A stretch of DNA of 64,000 nucleotides, from the NCBI GenBank assembly GCA_020723285.1, contig DYJE01000016.1, positions 37,351-101,350 on the forward strand, read 5' to 3'. Shown in pieces: positions 38,338-48,567 of the stretch (the first letter of the stretch is position 1; every line of letters starts with the position of its first letter). The notes beneath the pieces are model-generated. The model saw nothing but the letters and a program-made list of their open reading frames with translations. It did no database searches and was not told the origin of the DNA. This DNA comes from Desulforapulum autotrophicum. GTDB lineage: Bacteria; Desulfobacterota; Desulfobacteria; Desulfobacterales; Desulfolunaceae. The position numbers and the translations under genes were made by a program.

Positions 38338-39183
38338 ATGCATCTTCTCCGTTCCATGCTCCCCATTGTTCTGGCGACCCTTGTTTTTCCAACAGGAACT
38401 GCCATTGGATTTGAGAAAAAAGCCCATGGGGAAATATCGAAAAAAGCGGTCAGCATCTACCGGGCGATCAACCCCGGACTTTCGGAAAAACGTGCCAAAG
38501 CCCTTCTTGGTTTTATCGAAGGTTCAAAAGATGAAGACAACATCAGCATGCAGCGGATGTTTCACTGGCATTTTTACGATCCTGCAAAAAAACTCGGCCG
38601 CACATGGTGGGGGGCCGAACGTTCCAACGGCGTTCGTTTCGAAAAACTTGTCAAACAGCTCTCGGAGTCGAAGGGCATGAGCCCTGACGAGTATTACGCC
38701 CTTGCGGGAAGGATCGTTCACCATATCCAGGACATGAGCTCGCCTCCCCACACCGTTCCGGTGTATCATCTGAAAGACCCTTTTGACAGTTACGGCACAT
38801 CGCGCATAAACAGGATCACCCTGCAACAGGGGCGCATCCCGGTGCTGATGAATGAATCACGGGGAACCCTGAAAGACCGGCTGCCCGAGTTTTTGAAATA
38901 CGCGGCGGACAAAACCCTTGAATCCATAGAAAAACCTGTAGTCCACCAAGGAAAAATCATCGCGGACAACTGGAGTCTTTTCTGGCTCAAAGCTCAACAG
39001 ACCGGAGAACGCTGCCGGAAAAAACCGTGCAAGGGTTTCGGCTGTTACGGGAAGATGGTGTTCGGGTTTACGAAAGGCCCTTTCATCCAGGAGGTTTACC
39101 AGGATTTTTATGACCACCAGATTGAGAACGCGGTGGCTGACACCGTGAAGGTGTTGCTGCTTCTTGGGAATGTGGAAATCTGA
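38338..39183 (+). CDS. Exported zinc-dependent phospholipase C / S1-P1 nuclease-fold protein
   Basis: A 281-residue protein with a signal peptide (about 1-24). An all-helical body with probable zinc ligands follows: H30 just after the leader, D65, H76/H78, and the strong signature GRIVHHIQDMSSPPH (H128, H129, D132, H138), as in bacterial phospholipase C. A late Cys cluster (C211, C216, C221 approximately) suggests a disulfide-bearing loop. Periplasmic or secreted; the substrate could be phospholipid or nucleic acid. It is followed by a repeat-rich gene-free stretch. Confidence 0.8.
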   Translation: MHLLRSMLPIVLATLVFPTGTAIGFEKKAHGEISKKAVSIYRAINPGLSEKRAKALLGFIEGSKDEDNISMQRMFHWHFYDPAKKLGRTWWGAERSNGVRFEKLVKQLSESKGMSPDEYYALAGRIVHHIQDMSSPPHTVPVYHLKDPFDSYGTSRINRITLQQGRIPVLMNESRGTLKDRLPEFLKYAADKTLESIEKPVVHQGKIIADNWSLFWLKAQQTGERCRKKPCKGFGCYGKMVFGFTKGPFIQEVYQDFYDHQIENAVADTVKVLLLLGNVEI

Positions 39184-39557
39184 GAATTCATCATCTTAAA
39201 AGATTTCCTGTACGATTCTTTCACTTGAGGGCCGCTTCAGGTCGGGCTTACGCCCTGCTTATACCCAATAAATTTTTGCAAGGCTAAATAGTCTCGTTTT
39301 TGTCATTCCGGGCGGCTGGTGTTGGTGAGACGATGTTTGCGTCGTGAATAAACGCTGCCGGGCCTTTCAGGTCGAAAAGCAAGCCGACCCGGAATCCATG
39401 GTGTTATGAAGACAGAGGTTGCACAAAAAACAGGCATGGATTCCGGGTCGGAAAAAAGCCGCGCCCGTAAATGACAAGGACAGCATTATAACTACGGCAT
39501 AGCGGCTGTCATTCGCGTCGATACGCTTAAAAAACAAACGACACCGGAGCCTTATGT
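39184..39557. repeat. Gene-free stretch with two dispersed repeat families
   Basis: 39237-39266 (CAGGTCGGGCTTACGCC...CTTATACCC) is a near copy of the left end of the element at 11284. 39302-39451 starts TGTCATTCCGGG and carries a perfect 17-bp inverted pair, CCGACCCGGAATCCATG (39384-39400) and CATGGATTCCGGGTCGG (39435-39451), matching the element at 4514-4666. No gene is seen. Confidence 0.65.
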
Positions 39558-39953
39558 TCACGCTTCCCGGCTGAGAATCAGCGGAACCGTGTGGAGCTGG
39601 CGGGACTTTTCCTTGGTCCGGCCCAGTTTCCAGCCTGAGAAACGGACATCCTCACCGGCCAGGGTTTCGATCGCCTTGACAATGCCGTTCAGGTTGATCA
39701 GCGGATGGCGTTTGAACACATCCGGAAGCCCGTAAGTCAGGTTGCATGCCAGGCATTTTCCGGGACGCTGTTTCAACTGGAGCTCGAATTCCAGACTGGA
39801 TTCATCGGCCTTCACATAGGCAAGACGGATATCGTAAGCCCCTTCTTCGGCGTCTCCGTACAGCGCTTCGAAAAATTCGTCGGAACGGGTTTCGGGAAGG
39901 AGGGTCATCAGTGTTTCTTCATTGAATATCTTTGTGAAACGTTCGTTATCCAT
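39558..39953 (-). CDS. Conserved protein of unknown function
   Basis: A 131-residue soluble, acidic protein. Visible features are EFELQLKQRPGKCLACNLTYGLPDVFKRHPLIN with a CxxC pair and a C-terminal WKLGRTKEKSRQLHTVPL. The family appears to recur in sulfate-reducing bacteria, where it is often mislabelled after a homeobox protein; I recall this but cannot verify it here. GAGGT stands before the ATG. No function can be assigned. Confidence 0.65.
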   Translation of the reverse strand: MDNERFTKIFNEETLMTLLPETRSDEFFEALYGDAEEGAYDIRLAYVKADESSLEFELQLKQRPGKCLACNLTYGLPDVFKRHPLINLNGIVKAIETLAGEDVRFSGWKLGRTKEKSRQLHTVPLILSREA

Positions 39954-40208
39954 GGCTTACCTCTATCGTATAAAAAGGTTCTGACAAAAAAAGCGAAGGG
40001 GCACCATACACCAACCGACTTATGCGGTCAAATGCAAAAGTTCATGTTGATTTCACACCCTGTTTTTATTATCCTCTCATCGCGTCCTGAACCTGAACAT
40101 CCTAAGGTATCGAAAACAAACTGTCCTCTGGCGATGTTTCACCCCCGGATGGTTCAATGAATAAATATAATGACTGAACTGTTGTCGTCAATCCATGGAG
40201 ACCCTGTC

Positions 40209-42731
40209 ATGTTGAATGCGTACCTGAAACATGTTGAAGAACGGAAAGCCTTGGGGCTTCCGCCCAAAGCCCTTGAAAAAAAACAGGTGGAAGACCTGAT
40301 CGCCCTGGTGATCCAGCCGCCCCAAGGACAGGAGGACCTGATCAGGGACCTGGTGATGAACAGGGTCCCTCCGGGTGTGGACCCCGCTGCGGAAGTGAAG
40401 GCGAAGATGCTGGAAGATATCGCGCTCGGGAACATAGAAACCCCACTTTTCTCTCCTGAAACAGCTGTGACGCTTCTGGGCACCATGCTGGGCGGCTTCA
40501 ACGTCAGACCCCTTGTCTCGTTTCTCAGTCATCCCGTTCTGGCACCTGCGGCTGTGACAGCCCTTTCAAACACGCTTCTCGTGTTCGATTCCCTGAGTGC
40601 CATCCTTGATCTGGCCAAGACCAATCCCCATGCGCAGAAGGTGGTCAACAACTGGGCCGAAGCCACATGGTTCACGGAAAAGGAAACCCTGCCTGAAAGC
40701 ATCACCCTCACCGTATTCAAGGTGGACGGTGAAATCAACACCGACGATTTAAGCCCGGCCGCTGAAGCCTGGAGCCGCCCGGACATTCCCCTGCACGCCC
40801 TTTCCATGCTCAAAAAGCGCATGGAACGCCCCTTGGAGACCCTCGAAGAACTGAAGAAACAAGGCCATCCCGTGGTTTTCGTGGGCGATGTGGTGGGCAC
40901 CGGGTCATCCCGAAAATCAGGAACCAATTCCGTGCTCTGGTACGTGGGCAAGGACATTCCATGCGTACCCAACAAACGGCAGGGCGGCATTGTCATCGGC
41001 GGAAAAATTGCCCCCATTTTCTTCAACACCCTGGAAGACGCCGGAGCTCTTCCCATTGAATGCGATGTCACAGGCCTTCATATGGGGGACGTGATCACCC
41101 TTTACCCGGCCCAGGGGAAAATCGTCCGCACCGGTGACGGCTCGGAAATCACCACCTTTTCCTTTAAAACCGACGTGATCGTCGACGAAGTCCGGGCCGG
41201 CGGCCGCATTCCCCTGATCATCGGACGAAGCCTCTGCGCCAGGGTCCGTGAAGCCCTGGGCCTTCCCTCAAGCACTGTTTTCAAAGCGCCCCAGCAGCCT
41301 GCCGACACCGGCAAAGGCTACACCCTGGCCCAGAAAATGGTGGGCAAGGCCTGCGGCGTCACCGGCGTTCGTCCCGGCACCTACTGTGAACCTTCGATGT
41401 CCACCGTGGGGTCCCAGGACACCACCGGCCCCATGACCCGTGACGAACTCAAGGAACTGGCCTGCCTTGAATTCTCCGCAGATCTTGTCATGCAGTCCTT
41501 CTGCCATACCGCCGCATACCCCAAACGCATCGACATCGACATGCACAACACCATGCCGGAATTCATCGGCGGGCGGGGCGGCGTGGTCCTGAAACCCGGA
41601 GACGGCGTCATCCACCCCTGGCTGAACCGCATGGTCCTTCCCGACACCGTGGGCACCGGCGGAGATTCCCACACCCGTTTCCCCATCGGCATCAGTTTCC
41701 CGGCAGGATCGGGTCTGGTGGCCTTTGCCGCCGCCATCGGCTCCATGCCCCTGGATATGCCCGAATCGGTGCTGGTCCGTTTCAAAGGAACCATGCAGCC
41801 CGGCATCACCTTGCGGGATCTGGTGAACGCCATTCCCTATGCCGCCATTCAAGAGGGCCTGCTCACAGTCAAAAAAGAAGGCAAAAAAAACATCTTTTCC
41901 GGGCGGATCCTTGAAATCGAGGGCCTTGAAAACATCACCGTGGAACAGGCGTTCGAATTTTCAGACGCGTCTGCCGAACGTTCGGCCGCGGCCTGCACCT
42001 TCAGCCTGAATCAGAAGCCGGTGGCGGACTACCTGAAATCCAACGTGGCCCTTCTGAAAGATATGGTGGACAAAGGGTATCAGAAAACAGACACCCTTAA
42101 ACGGCGCATCGCGGCCATGGAACGCTGGCTTGAGACCCCTTCCCTCTTAAAGGCGGATGCGGATGCCGAATACGCCGCTGTCATCGACATCGACATGGAC
42201 CGGATCACCGAACCCATCCTGGCCTGTCCCAACGATCCCGACGATGTCCGGCTCCTTTCCGAAGTGGCCGGGGCTGCGGTGGATGAAGTGTTCATCGGGT
42301 CCTGCATGACCAATATCGGTCATTTCAGGGCGGCCGCTGCAATTTTCGAAACCATCGACAAACCCCTTCAGGTAACGGCATGGATTGTCCCCCCCACACG
42401 CATGGACGGTGACAAACTCAAGGCCGAAGGTATTTTCAGTGTTTTCGGAAAAGCCGGTGCAAGGATCGAAGTTTCCGGATGCTCCCTCTGCATGGGCAAC
42501 CAGGCCCGGACAGCGCCCAACGCCACCATGGTGTCCACATCCACCCGGAATTTCCCCAACCGCATGGGAGACGGGGCCGACGTATACCTCGCTTCTGCGG
42601 AACTGGCTGCGGTCACGGCTGTTCTGGGACGGATTCCCACGGTTTCCGAATACATGGAGCACAGCCTGAAACTCAAATCCCGCGAAGCATCCATATACAA
42701 ATATCTGGAATTTCACAAAGAAGGAGTCTGA
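40209..42731 (+). CDS. acnB: Aconitate hydratase B / 2-methylisocitrate dehydratase
   Basis: An 840-residue [4Fe-4S] enzyme interconverting citrate and isocitrate. The N-terminal HEAT-like domain ([22 protein letters not shown]) is characteristic of AcnB. The swivel domain has NTDDLSPA and [13 protein letters not shown]. The cluster cysteines are in [17 protein letters not shown] [16 protein letters not shown] and [14 protein letters not shown], with [12 protein letters not shown] near the end. I chose 40209 over an upstream ATG at 40170 because MLNAY matches the family N-terminus and GGAG lies 8 bases before it. TCA cycle, cytoplasm. Confidence 0.96.
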   Translation: MLNAYLKHVEERKALGLPPKALEKKQVEDLIALVIQPPQGQEDLIRDLVMNRVPPGVDPAAEVKAKMLEDIALGNIETPLFSPETAVTLLGTMLGGFNVRPLVSFLSHPVLAPAAVTALSNTLLVFDSLSAILDLAKTNPHAQKVVNNWAEATWFTEKETLPESITLTVFKVDGEINTDDLSPAAEAWSRPDIPLHALSMLKKRMERPLETLEELKKQGHPVVFVGDVVGTGSSRKSGTNSVLWYVGKDIPCVPNKRQGGIVIGGKIAPIFFNTLEDAGALPIECDVTGLHMGDVITLYPAQGKIVRTGDGSEITTFSFKTDVIVDEVRAGGRIPLIIGRSLCARVREALGLPSSTVFKAPQQPADTGKGYTLAQKMVGKACGVTGVRPGTYCEPSMSTVGSQDTTGPMTRDELKELACLEFSADLVMQSFCHTAAYPKRIDIDMHNTMPEFIGGRGGVVLKPGDGVIHPWLNRMVLPDTVGTGGDSHTRFPIGISFPAGSGLVAFAAAIGSMPLDMPESVLVRFKGTMQPGITLRDLVNAIPYAAIQEGLLTVKKEGKKNIFSGRILEIEGLENITVEQAFEFSDASAERSAAACTFSLNQKPVADYLKSNVALLKDMVDKGYQKTDTLKRRIAAMERWLETPSLLKADADAEYAAVIDIDMDRITEPILACPNDPDDVRLLSEVAGAAVDEVFIGSCMTNIGHFRAAAAIFETIDKPLQVTAWIVPPTRMDGDKLKAEGIFSVFGKAGARIEVSGCSLCMGNQARTAPNATMVSTSTRNFPNRMGDGADVYLASAELAAVTAVLGRIPTVSEYMEHSLKLKSREASIYKYLEFHKEGV

Positions 42732-42740
42732 CCGTATTTT

Positions 42741-43172
42741 ATGGAGGAAAACCTCCCGGCTGAAATCATCAACGCCCAAACCCTTTTTGACCGGTCTTTC
42801 GAGCTTGAACCCTCGGAAGACCAGGTCATGGCGTTCAGAAACGCCATCTATCTGCTGAATGACTTCAAAGACGATCACCCCGATTACCTGGAACAGGTCA
42901 AGGACATCAAACACAGGAAAACCCTGGACCTTTTCCTCCGATTGTCCGCCAGTGACACGCCTCTCGTTTACACGGTCTGGCGGGAGTATCTGATGTTGTT
43001 CTGCATCGATGTCAAAGAGGATGTTCGGCGGATCGTCCGCGATTCGCATCCTCTTTCACATTTTCTTTTCTCGTTTGCCGCCCGGCATTCCGAGCATATC
43101 CCTCAGGGATTCAAGAAAATCATCGACGATTTCCTTACCGACATCACCGATGGTTTTTCATCCGTTCCATAA
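42741..43172 (+). CDS. Uncharacterised helical protein downstream of acnB
   Basis: A 143-residue, mostly alpha-helical soluble protein with no cysteine motif, signal peptide or recognised domain. It starts 9 bases after acnB, so it is probably translated from the same message. The family is not recognised; a helper of aconitase is only a positional guess. Confidence 0.55.
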   Translation: MEENLPAEIINAQTLFDRSFELEPSEDQVMAFRNAIYLLNDFKDDHPDYLEQVKDIKHRKTLDLFLRLSASDTPLVYTVWREYLMLFCIDVKEDVRRIVRDSHPLSHFLFSFAARHSEHIPQGFKKIIDDFLTDITDGFSSVP

Positions 43173-43322
43173 CCGGCCGCTAAAAAAATCCCCTAACCTT
43201 CGACCGCATTGACATCATCTTTCGAGTTACGTATACTAATCCGTAAGTTACATCTCTTTTTGACGGCGATCCCCTTCCAGGACCATAGGCATCACACGAA
43301 CAGCAAACAGGCGACATCCACT

Positions 43323-45218
43323 ATGAGCACCCATGTTTACCGGCTGGTTTTCAACGGTTTAAAAAATGACACCCTGACGGACAACCTTCTTTCCTATCTG
43401 AAAGAAGGGCTTGGATTTTCGGAAAAAAACATCAAGGATCTTGTTCTCTACCCTCCCAGAGTCCTGACACTGGCTGAAAAAAAAGAAACGGCGCTGGCAC
43501 TTTCAAAATTGGTGGAGGAATACGGCGGCAAAGTGACCTGTGAGAAAACTGAAAAAGATCCCAATCTTCCCTTTGCCATCCCCTCAAAAAGCGCACGGCG
43601 CATCCGCCAGGAAATGAAAAAAGCCGCCATGGGTTTTTTCAGACTGGCCGTGATCAGCGCATCGATCCTATCGAGTGATGACGACAAATCATGTTTCTCA
43701 CTTCTTGAAGAAGGTTTCGAAGAACAGCTGGAACGTCGAATCGGTGGCTGCGCCGTGGTAGTGATCATCGACGAACGCCGGTTTGTGATCCTTGATTTCT
43801 TTTCAAAGGATCAGAGGGACTACAAAGGAATGGCCAGCATCGACGAGGCACTTTCAGATATTTTCAGCGAATCGTCCACGGTGTTCAGGGGTCTTTCCCT
43901 GTTTCCAGAGCATGGGACCACCGTTCCGGCTCTGATATTCCACGGAGAAAAAAACACGTCGCCCGTCCTGCGTGCTCCCAGAGACTCAGCCGTCAAATCC
44001 GACACCGAAGGCCGCCTGACCCTGAAAAGTATCATCAAGGACGGGGAATCGGCCATGGACCTGTTTCACCAGATGCTGATCACATCCCGTGGGAAAAAAT
44101 TCAAATGGCTGACCGAACGGAGCCTGGAAGAAATCTGGATGGGACTGGGCTTTCTCCCCAAAGTGCGCCAGATGGAATTTCTGTACAGACTGCCCTACGA
44201 TTCCCCCCTTATACCCGGACTTGAAGAAGCGATCAGGAAGCGTGAAATCCCTGACGACAAACAGAAAATCCAGCGCCTGACCGAGGAATTTCTGATCAAG
44301 CTGAGCGGTTTCGACAACGATGAGAGCCTCGTCAACCTGAAACAGGACATCCGTCAGGCCCTTAAAAAAGTGGATTCGTTCCCCACGCTTTCCAAGGTGG
44401 TCACGGCCATCGTGGACATCGCCCGGCAGCCGGATTCGTCCCTTGAAGAACTAAGCAGCGTGATCCGAAACGACCCGGCACTCACGCTGTCCATCCTTAA
44501 AATCGTCAACTCGGCTTTTTACGGTTATCCCCAGAAAGTGGACTCCATCGAACGGGCGGTGGTGATTCTGGGCCGGACCGAAATCGTAAACCTGGCCTTA
44601 GGTTTCGGGGCCATGAAAACCATCGACATGTCCAGCAAACGCGGACTTTACCAGCCCAAGGCGCTCTGGCGGCATCTCATGGGCACGGCCCTTCTTTGCC
44701 GTTACATCTACAAGAGGTTCAACAGAAAGGATGATCCCGGCCTTTTCACCGCCGGTCTCCTCCATGACTTCGGAAAAATTTTCCTTGTGGAACATTACCC
44801 CGATGACTACGGACGGCTTCACCTGGAATCCGTGGAACTGGACATCCCCCTTTATGAACTTGAAGAAGAGTATTTCGGCATCAACCACGCCATGATCGGC
44901 AAACACATCGGAGCCAGCTGGAACCTGCCGGAACCGCTGGTTCAGGCCGCGGCCTTCCACCACCAGCCCTTTTTCGCCACGGATCACGCCACCCTCGCCG
45001 CCATCATCGGTTTTGCGGACTACCTGTACCACCGGTGTTTCCCGCCCGAAGATCTTCAGCTGTCAGATACCCTTACAGCACTGCCTTTGACCTACGGCCA
45101 CTGGCAGATTCTCGGACAGTTTTTCCACGGCCTTCATGCCGACGATCTGGACTCGATCGTTGAAGGAGCAAAGGAGTTCATCACGGAGAACGACCAGATT
45201 TTCTCCATTCTGGGTTAG
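43323..45218 (+). CDS. HDOD domain signalling protein with N-terminal extension
   Basis: A 631-residue cytoplasmic protein. Residues 1-80 (HVYRLVFNGLKNDTLTDNLLSYLKEG) look like a small alpha/beta domain resembling an L7/L12-type or RRM-like fold. An unassigned middle follows. The HDOD domain at about 340-545 has FPTLSKVVTAIVDIA, NDPALTLSILKIVNSAFYG and LLHDFGKIFL. HDOD proteins are HD-fold signalling modules, usually without phosphodiesterase activity, tied to motility and stress. The ATG at 43323 is preferred; the frame extends 38 codons upstream without good support. Confidence 0.75.
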   Translation: MSTHVYRLVFNGLKNDTLTDNLLSYLKEGLGFSEKNIKDLVLYPPRVLTLAEKKETALALSKLVEEYGGKVTCEKTEKDPNLPFAIPSKSARRIRQEMKKAAMGFFRLAVISASILSSDDDKSCFSLLEEGFEEQLERRIGGCAVVVIIDERRFVILDFFSKDQRDYKGMASIDEALSDIFSESSTVFRGLSLFPEHGTTVPALIFHGEKNTSPVLRAPRDSAVKSDTEGRLTLKSIIKDGESAMDLFHQMLITSRGKKFKWLTERSLEEIWMGLGFLPKVRQMEFLYRLPYDSPLIPGLEEAIRKREIPDDKQKIQRLTEEFLIKLSGFDNDESLVNLKQDIRQALKKVDSFPTLSKVVTAIVDIARQPDSSLEELSSVIRNDPALTLSILKIVNSAFYGYPQKVDSIERAVVILGRTEIVNLALGFGAMKTIDMSSKRGLYQPKALWRHLMGTALLCRYIYKRFNRKDDPGLFTAGLLHDFGKIFLVEHYPDDYGRLHLESVELDIPLYELEEEYFGINHAMIGKHIGASWNLPEPLVQAAAFHHQPFFATDHATLAAIIGFADYLYHRCFPPEDLQLSDTLTALPLTYGHWQILGQFFHGLHADDLDSIVEGAKEFITENDQIFSILG

Positions 45219-45293
45219 ATGATTGTAAAGTTAATGGTCACATTTTATTCCACTCTGTGCTCATCAGAGAATCGTCAAATTTCCGCCCGGCAA

Positions 45294-45321
45294 TTGACAA
45301 GCCGGAAAACGCCTGTATAAT
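45294..45321 (+). promoter_or_regulatory. Near-consensus sigma-70 promoter of crcB
   Basis: TTGACA (45294-45299), 16 bases, TATAAT (45316-45321). Both hexamers are perfect. The ATG of crcB follows at 45345, leaving almost no 5' leader, so a leader riboswitch is excluded. Confidence 0.75.
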
Positions 45322-45344
45322 CGCGGAAACATGGAGACATTCAG

Positions 45345-45722
45345 ATGAAAACAGCAGCCTTTATCGCCCTGTTCTGTGCCGGGGGAGGACTCACACGATA
45401 TTACCTTTCAGGATGGATTTACAGCATCCTGGGGCGCACCCTGCCCTACGGGACTTTTGCGGTCAACGTGATCGGATCTTTTTTCATAGGCCTTGTGATG
45501 GAGCTGGGTCTTCAAAGCACGGCGATCCCTTCCACACTCCGGGTGGGACTGACCGTGGGTTTCATGGGCGGACTCACCACCTTTTCAACGTTCAGTTACG
45601 AAACCCTGATGATGCTGGAAGACGGCCGAATCCTGGCCTCGTTCATCAACATCCTTTCCAGTGTCTCAATCTGCCTGGCGTTCACTTGGCTCGGCATACT
45701 GGCTGTAAGGGCCTTTTATTAA
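45345..45722 (+). CDS. crcB: Fluoride exporter CrcB/Fluc
   Basis: A 125-residue four-helix membrane protein forming dual-topology dimeric fluoride channels. Visible family motifs are GGGLTRYYLS, LPYGTFAVNVIGSFFIGL (GTxxxNxxG) and VGFMGGLTTFSTFSYE, which lines the fluoride path. It is transcribed from a strong promoter and paired with a DUF190 gene 10 bases downstream, a common arrangement. Confidence 0.95.
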   Translation: MKTAAFIALFCAGGGLTRYYLSGWIYSILGRTLPYGTFAVNVIGSFFIGLVMELGLQSTAIPSTLRVGLTVGFMGGLTTFSTFSYETLMMLEDGRILASFINILSSVSICLAFTWLGILAVRAFY

Positions 45723-45732
45723 GGAGGTCACC

Positions 45733-46080
45733 ATGAAACTCACAGGCGAAAACATTCTCATGCGGATATTCATCGGCGAAAGCGACCGGTTTGGACACCA
45801 GCCCCTTTATGAAGCCCTGGTGGAGATGTTCAGAAAAGAAGGCTTTGCCGGTGCCACCGTGATCCGGGCCATCAGCGGATTCGGGGCCCACAGTGTTTAC
45901 CATACCCGGAAGCTCCTGGATCTTTCTTCGGACCTGCCCCTGATTGTGGAGGTGGTGGACAACAAGGAGAAAATCGACGCCATCATGCCGCGTATCGATG
46001 CCATGATGGGCGGCGGCATGATCACCTTGGAGAAAGCCACGGTGATCCGCTACAGCCCCGATGAAAAAAAACAGGCCTGA
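45733..46080 (+). CDS. DUF190 family protein
   Basis: A 115-residue cytoplasmic protein of the DUF190 family, a PII-like ferredoxin-like fold (GENILMRIFIGESDRFGHQPLYEALVEMFRKEGFAGATVIRAISGFGA). A perfect AAGGAGGT lies before the ATG and overlaps the crcB stop. DUF190 genes usually follow crcB; a regulatory or ligand-sensing role in fluoride resistance is assumed but not shown. Confidence 0.9.
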   Translation: MKLTGENILMRIFIGESDRFGHQPLYEALVEMFRKEGFAGATVIRAISGFGAHSVYHTRKLLDLSSDLPLIVEVVDNKEKIDAIMPRIDAMMGGGMITLEKATVIRYSPDEKKQA

Positions 46081-46148
46081 CTGATCCGCGCTGTGTTATA
46101 CTTCATTCCATGCCACGATCATTTTCAATTTCACAAGGAGATTCAAGC

Positions 46149-48125
46149 ATGAAACCCACCTCTTTTCTTCGAGGTTTCTACCATTCCGACGACGGCGTCA
46201 TCTCTGAAATCATTGACGCCAATGACCACAGCCTGACGTTCACGGCGACGTTTTCCATTCCCGGCTACCTTCTGGACCAGTTCAGGTCCAACCCCGGTCA
46301 TCTGATGTTCAGCCAGAGATCCCGCATCGCCCGGCTGGGAGTGATGATCTCCAGCGAACCTCTTGAGAAAGGCCATTTCAAAGATGACCAGGTGACCATC
46401 CGGATGAACGCCACGTCCGTGATCACGGATTATCCCGCATTTCACCACGTCAGCCCATTTTTTACCCCAGGCCTCAAAATCGGTCGGCTGGCTTACTGCG
46501 ATCCTGAAAACCTCCTCACGTCCGCAGAAGTCGTGGATGCCGTGAACCGTTCGGAACTGAAACTCCCGGCGTCCACGTCCATATCCAGCGCCGGGGATAT
46601 CCTTATCGCGCCCCACCATGTGATCTACAAAATTGACAAACCCCTGGACCGGGAAACCATCGGCCGGATTCTTTTAAGGAAAGACGGAAAAGAACTCCTG
46701 AAAATGGGGCTTAGGCGTGAAGAGGTCCAGCAGATCGTTCTGCCGCCGGGTCAGGGCATCATCACCACCTGTTCCATGTACCTCAACTACCATTACGTGG
46801 TGCTCCAGAACGACATGACCCGGTTCGGCGAACTGGGCTACCATCTCCCGGCCACCATCCTTGACCCCATCAGGACACGGGGCATCAACATCTATCTTGA
46901 AATCATCAACCGTAGCGACCAGCCCATCGTCAACCCCATGATCCCGGCCAAAATCTACCGGGCGGCCCAGTTCGATCAGGAACCCGGCCTCTATTCCAAC
47001 GGGGTTCACTCAAAACCCCACAGCTACGAAAATCTGAGGGCTCTTGAAAAACGGTTTGACAGCATGGGAAAATCCACCTGCTATTACCTCAACAAACCGG
47101 CCGCCGTGTTTCCTTCACATGAAGCAGAAGTGGACAGCGTGGAGCTTTTCATGAACGGCCCTGGAAATCTTTGCAGCAATTCCGTTAGCATCTGTGCCTC
47201 GGACCGGAGGAATTTCCGGCCGGACAGCCGCTGTCCCCATGTTTACGCGGTATCGAAAATTCCCTTCACACAAAACAAATCCAAGAGCCCCCTGGTTCTG
47301 AAATATTTTCCCAACATCCAGGAGCACCACGACATCATCGACTCTGTCTACCAGGGGCACATCGAATCCCTGTATTTTTTCGAACCTTCCTACGAACACG
47401 GTCCGTTTCTGTCCCAGCAGGACCATCACCGTCTTCAGGAATATTTCGCCTTGGGCCTCAATGTGTACTGGATTTCGTCCCTCAACAACCGGGTCATGCA
47501 GTACACCGAACGTGACGGCATGGGATACTTCGTCATCCCTGAAAAACTTACGGCCTTTCACAAGTCCATGCTGTTCGCATTTTACGGTTCAAACAAAATC
47601 CTGTCCGATGACGGAAACCGCCGCCTTGAAAACCTCATTCAGGAACTTATCGGATTCTGGGGAAAAAACATCGGATTCGTCACCGGCGGCGGCAGCGGCG
47701 TCATGGAACGGGCCAATGTGCTGGCCAGGGAAAACGGCATCCTGTCCGGTGCCAACTACCTCGAAATCACGGATCAAGCCTTGATTTCCGACGTGGACTT
47801 CTGCCAGATATTCCAGAGTTCCTGCCGTCACAGCCGCCAGAAATGGTTCGAGGTGACCTCGTTCCCCATTTTCAATGTGGGGGGCCTTGGAACACTGGAA
47901 GAGCTGGGCATCACCTTGTGCAACATGAAGCTGTCCATCATGGAACGGGTGCCCCTCATTCTGTTCGACACCGAAGAATCGGGATACTGGAACGGTGTGG
48001 AAGAGCAGATCCACTCCATGGTCGAAGGCAACAGGGCTCCTTTATGGGCCTTGGACAATCTGGTGATAACCAGTGATCCCAAAGACGTCATCGACGCCTA
48101 CAGAAACATGCTCCGTCTGTTCTGA
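46149..48125 (+). CDS. Large protein with C-terminal LOG (lysine-decarboxylase-like) nucleotide hydrolase domain
   Basis: A 658-residue protein. The C-terminal 180 residues form a Rossmann-like LOG/PpnN domain: VTGGGSGVMERAN (about 510), the arginine-bearing SSCRHSRQKWF and VGGLGTLEELG (about 575), equivalent to the PGGxGTxxE active-site motif of nucleoside 5'-monophosphate phosphoribohydrolases. The first 470 residues are not recognised; LEIINRSDQPIVNPMIPAKIYRA near 255-280 is a beta-rich segment. It is much longer than ordinary LOG proteins (about 190) or PpnN (about 450). The start at 46149 follows AAGGAG. Confidence 0.65.
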   Translation: MKPTSFLRGFYHSDDGVISEIIDANDHSLTFTATFSIPGYLLDQFRSNPGHLMFSQRSRIARLGVMISSEPLEKGHFKDDQVTIRMNATSVITDYPAFHHVSPFFTPGLKIGRLAYCDPENLLTSAEVVDAVNRSELKLPASTSISSAGDILIAPHHVIYKIDKPLDRETIGRILLRKDGKELLKMGLRREEVQQIVLPPGQGIITTCSMYLNYHYVVLQNDMTRFGELGYHLPATILDPIRTRGINIYLEIINRSDQPIVNPMIPAKIYRAAQFDQEPGLYSNGVHSKPHSYENLRALEKRFDSMGKSTCYYLNKPAAVFPSHEAEVDSVELFMNGPGNLCSNSVSICASDRRNFRPDSRCPHVYAVSKIPFTQNKSKSPLVLKYFPNIQEHHDIIDSVYQGHIESLYFFEPSYEHGPFLSQQDHHRLQEYFALGLNVYWISSLNNRVMQYTERDGMGYFVIPEKLTAFHKSMLFAFYGSNKILSDDGNRRLENLIQELIGFWGKNIGFVTGGGSGVMERANVLARENGILSGANYLEITDQALISDVDFCQIFQSSCRHSRQKWFEVTSFPIFNVGGLGTLEELGITLCNMKLSIMERVPLILFDTEESGYWNGVEEQIHSMVEGNRAPLWALDNLVITSDPKDVIDAYRNMLRLF

Positions 48126-48158
48126 CGAAACCCAAGATACACCGAAGGAGAAATAAAC

Positions 48159-48548
48159 GTGTCATCGATCAGAATCACCACAAGCAAAGGCAATCTTGAA
48201 AAACTCCTGGCTGAAGCCAAGGAAAAGGAAAAATCCTACAGGGAACGGGCCCTTAAAATGTACCCCTGGATCTGCGCCAAATGCGGCAGGGAGTTTGACG
48301 GCAAGCGCCTCAAGGAGCTCACCGTCCATCACAAGGACCACAACCACGACAACAACCCGCCGGATGGGAGCAACTGGGAACTTCTGTGCCTTTACTGCCA
48401 CGACAACGAACATTCAAGAGATCAGGTGGCGGACTGGTACGGCGGATCCGGCGGGGACGACGATCCGGGTTCCTTCGGCAACAATCCTTTCAAGGGTTTG
48501 GACGCATTGCTGAAACTGAAAGACGGGAAAGAACGGAAACAGAAATAA
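48159..48548 (+). CDS. yajD: HNH nuclease family protein, YajD-like
   Basis: A 129-residue protein starting with GTG (AAGGAG upstream). The zinc-binding HNH core is CAKCGREF...LTVHHKDHNHDNNPPDGSNWELLCLYCHDNEH: CxxC, HH, the central N and the second CxxC-like pair are intact. It matches the small YajD family present in many proteobacteria. The cleavage substrate is unknown. It is not flanked by phage genes. Confidence 0.88.
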   Translation: MSSIRITTSKGNLEKLLAEAKEKEKSYRERALKMYPWICAKCGREFDGKRLKELTVHHKDHNHDNNPPDGSNWELLCLYCHDNEHSRDQVADWYGGSGGDDDPGSFGNNPFKGLDALLKLKDGKERKQK

Positions 48549-48567
48549 TGGGGTCTAGCTTTTGCTT

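Noticed and set aside
45219..45344. Fluoride riboswitch before crcB
   Set aside because: A consensus promoter ends only 23 bases before the ATG and no crcB-motif core is present.
48159..48548. HNH gene as homing endonuclease or phage remnant
   Set aside because: It matches the small conserved YajD family, and there is no intron, intein or phage gene around it.
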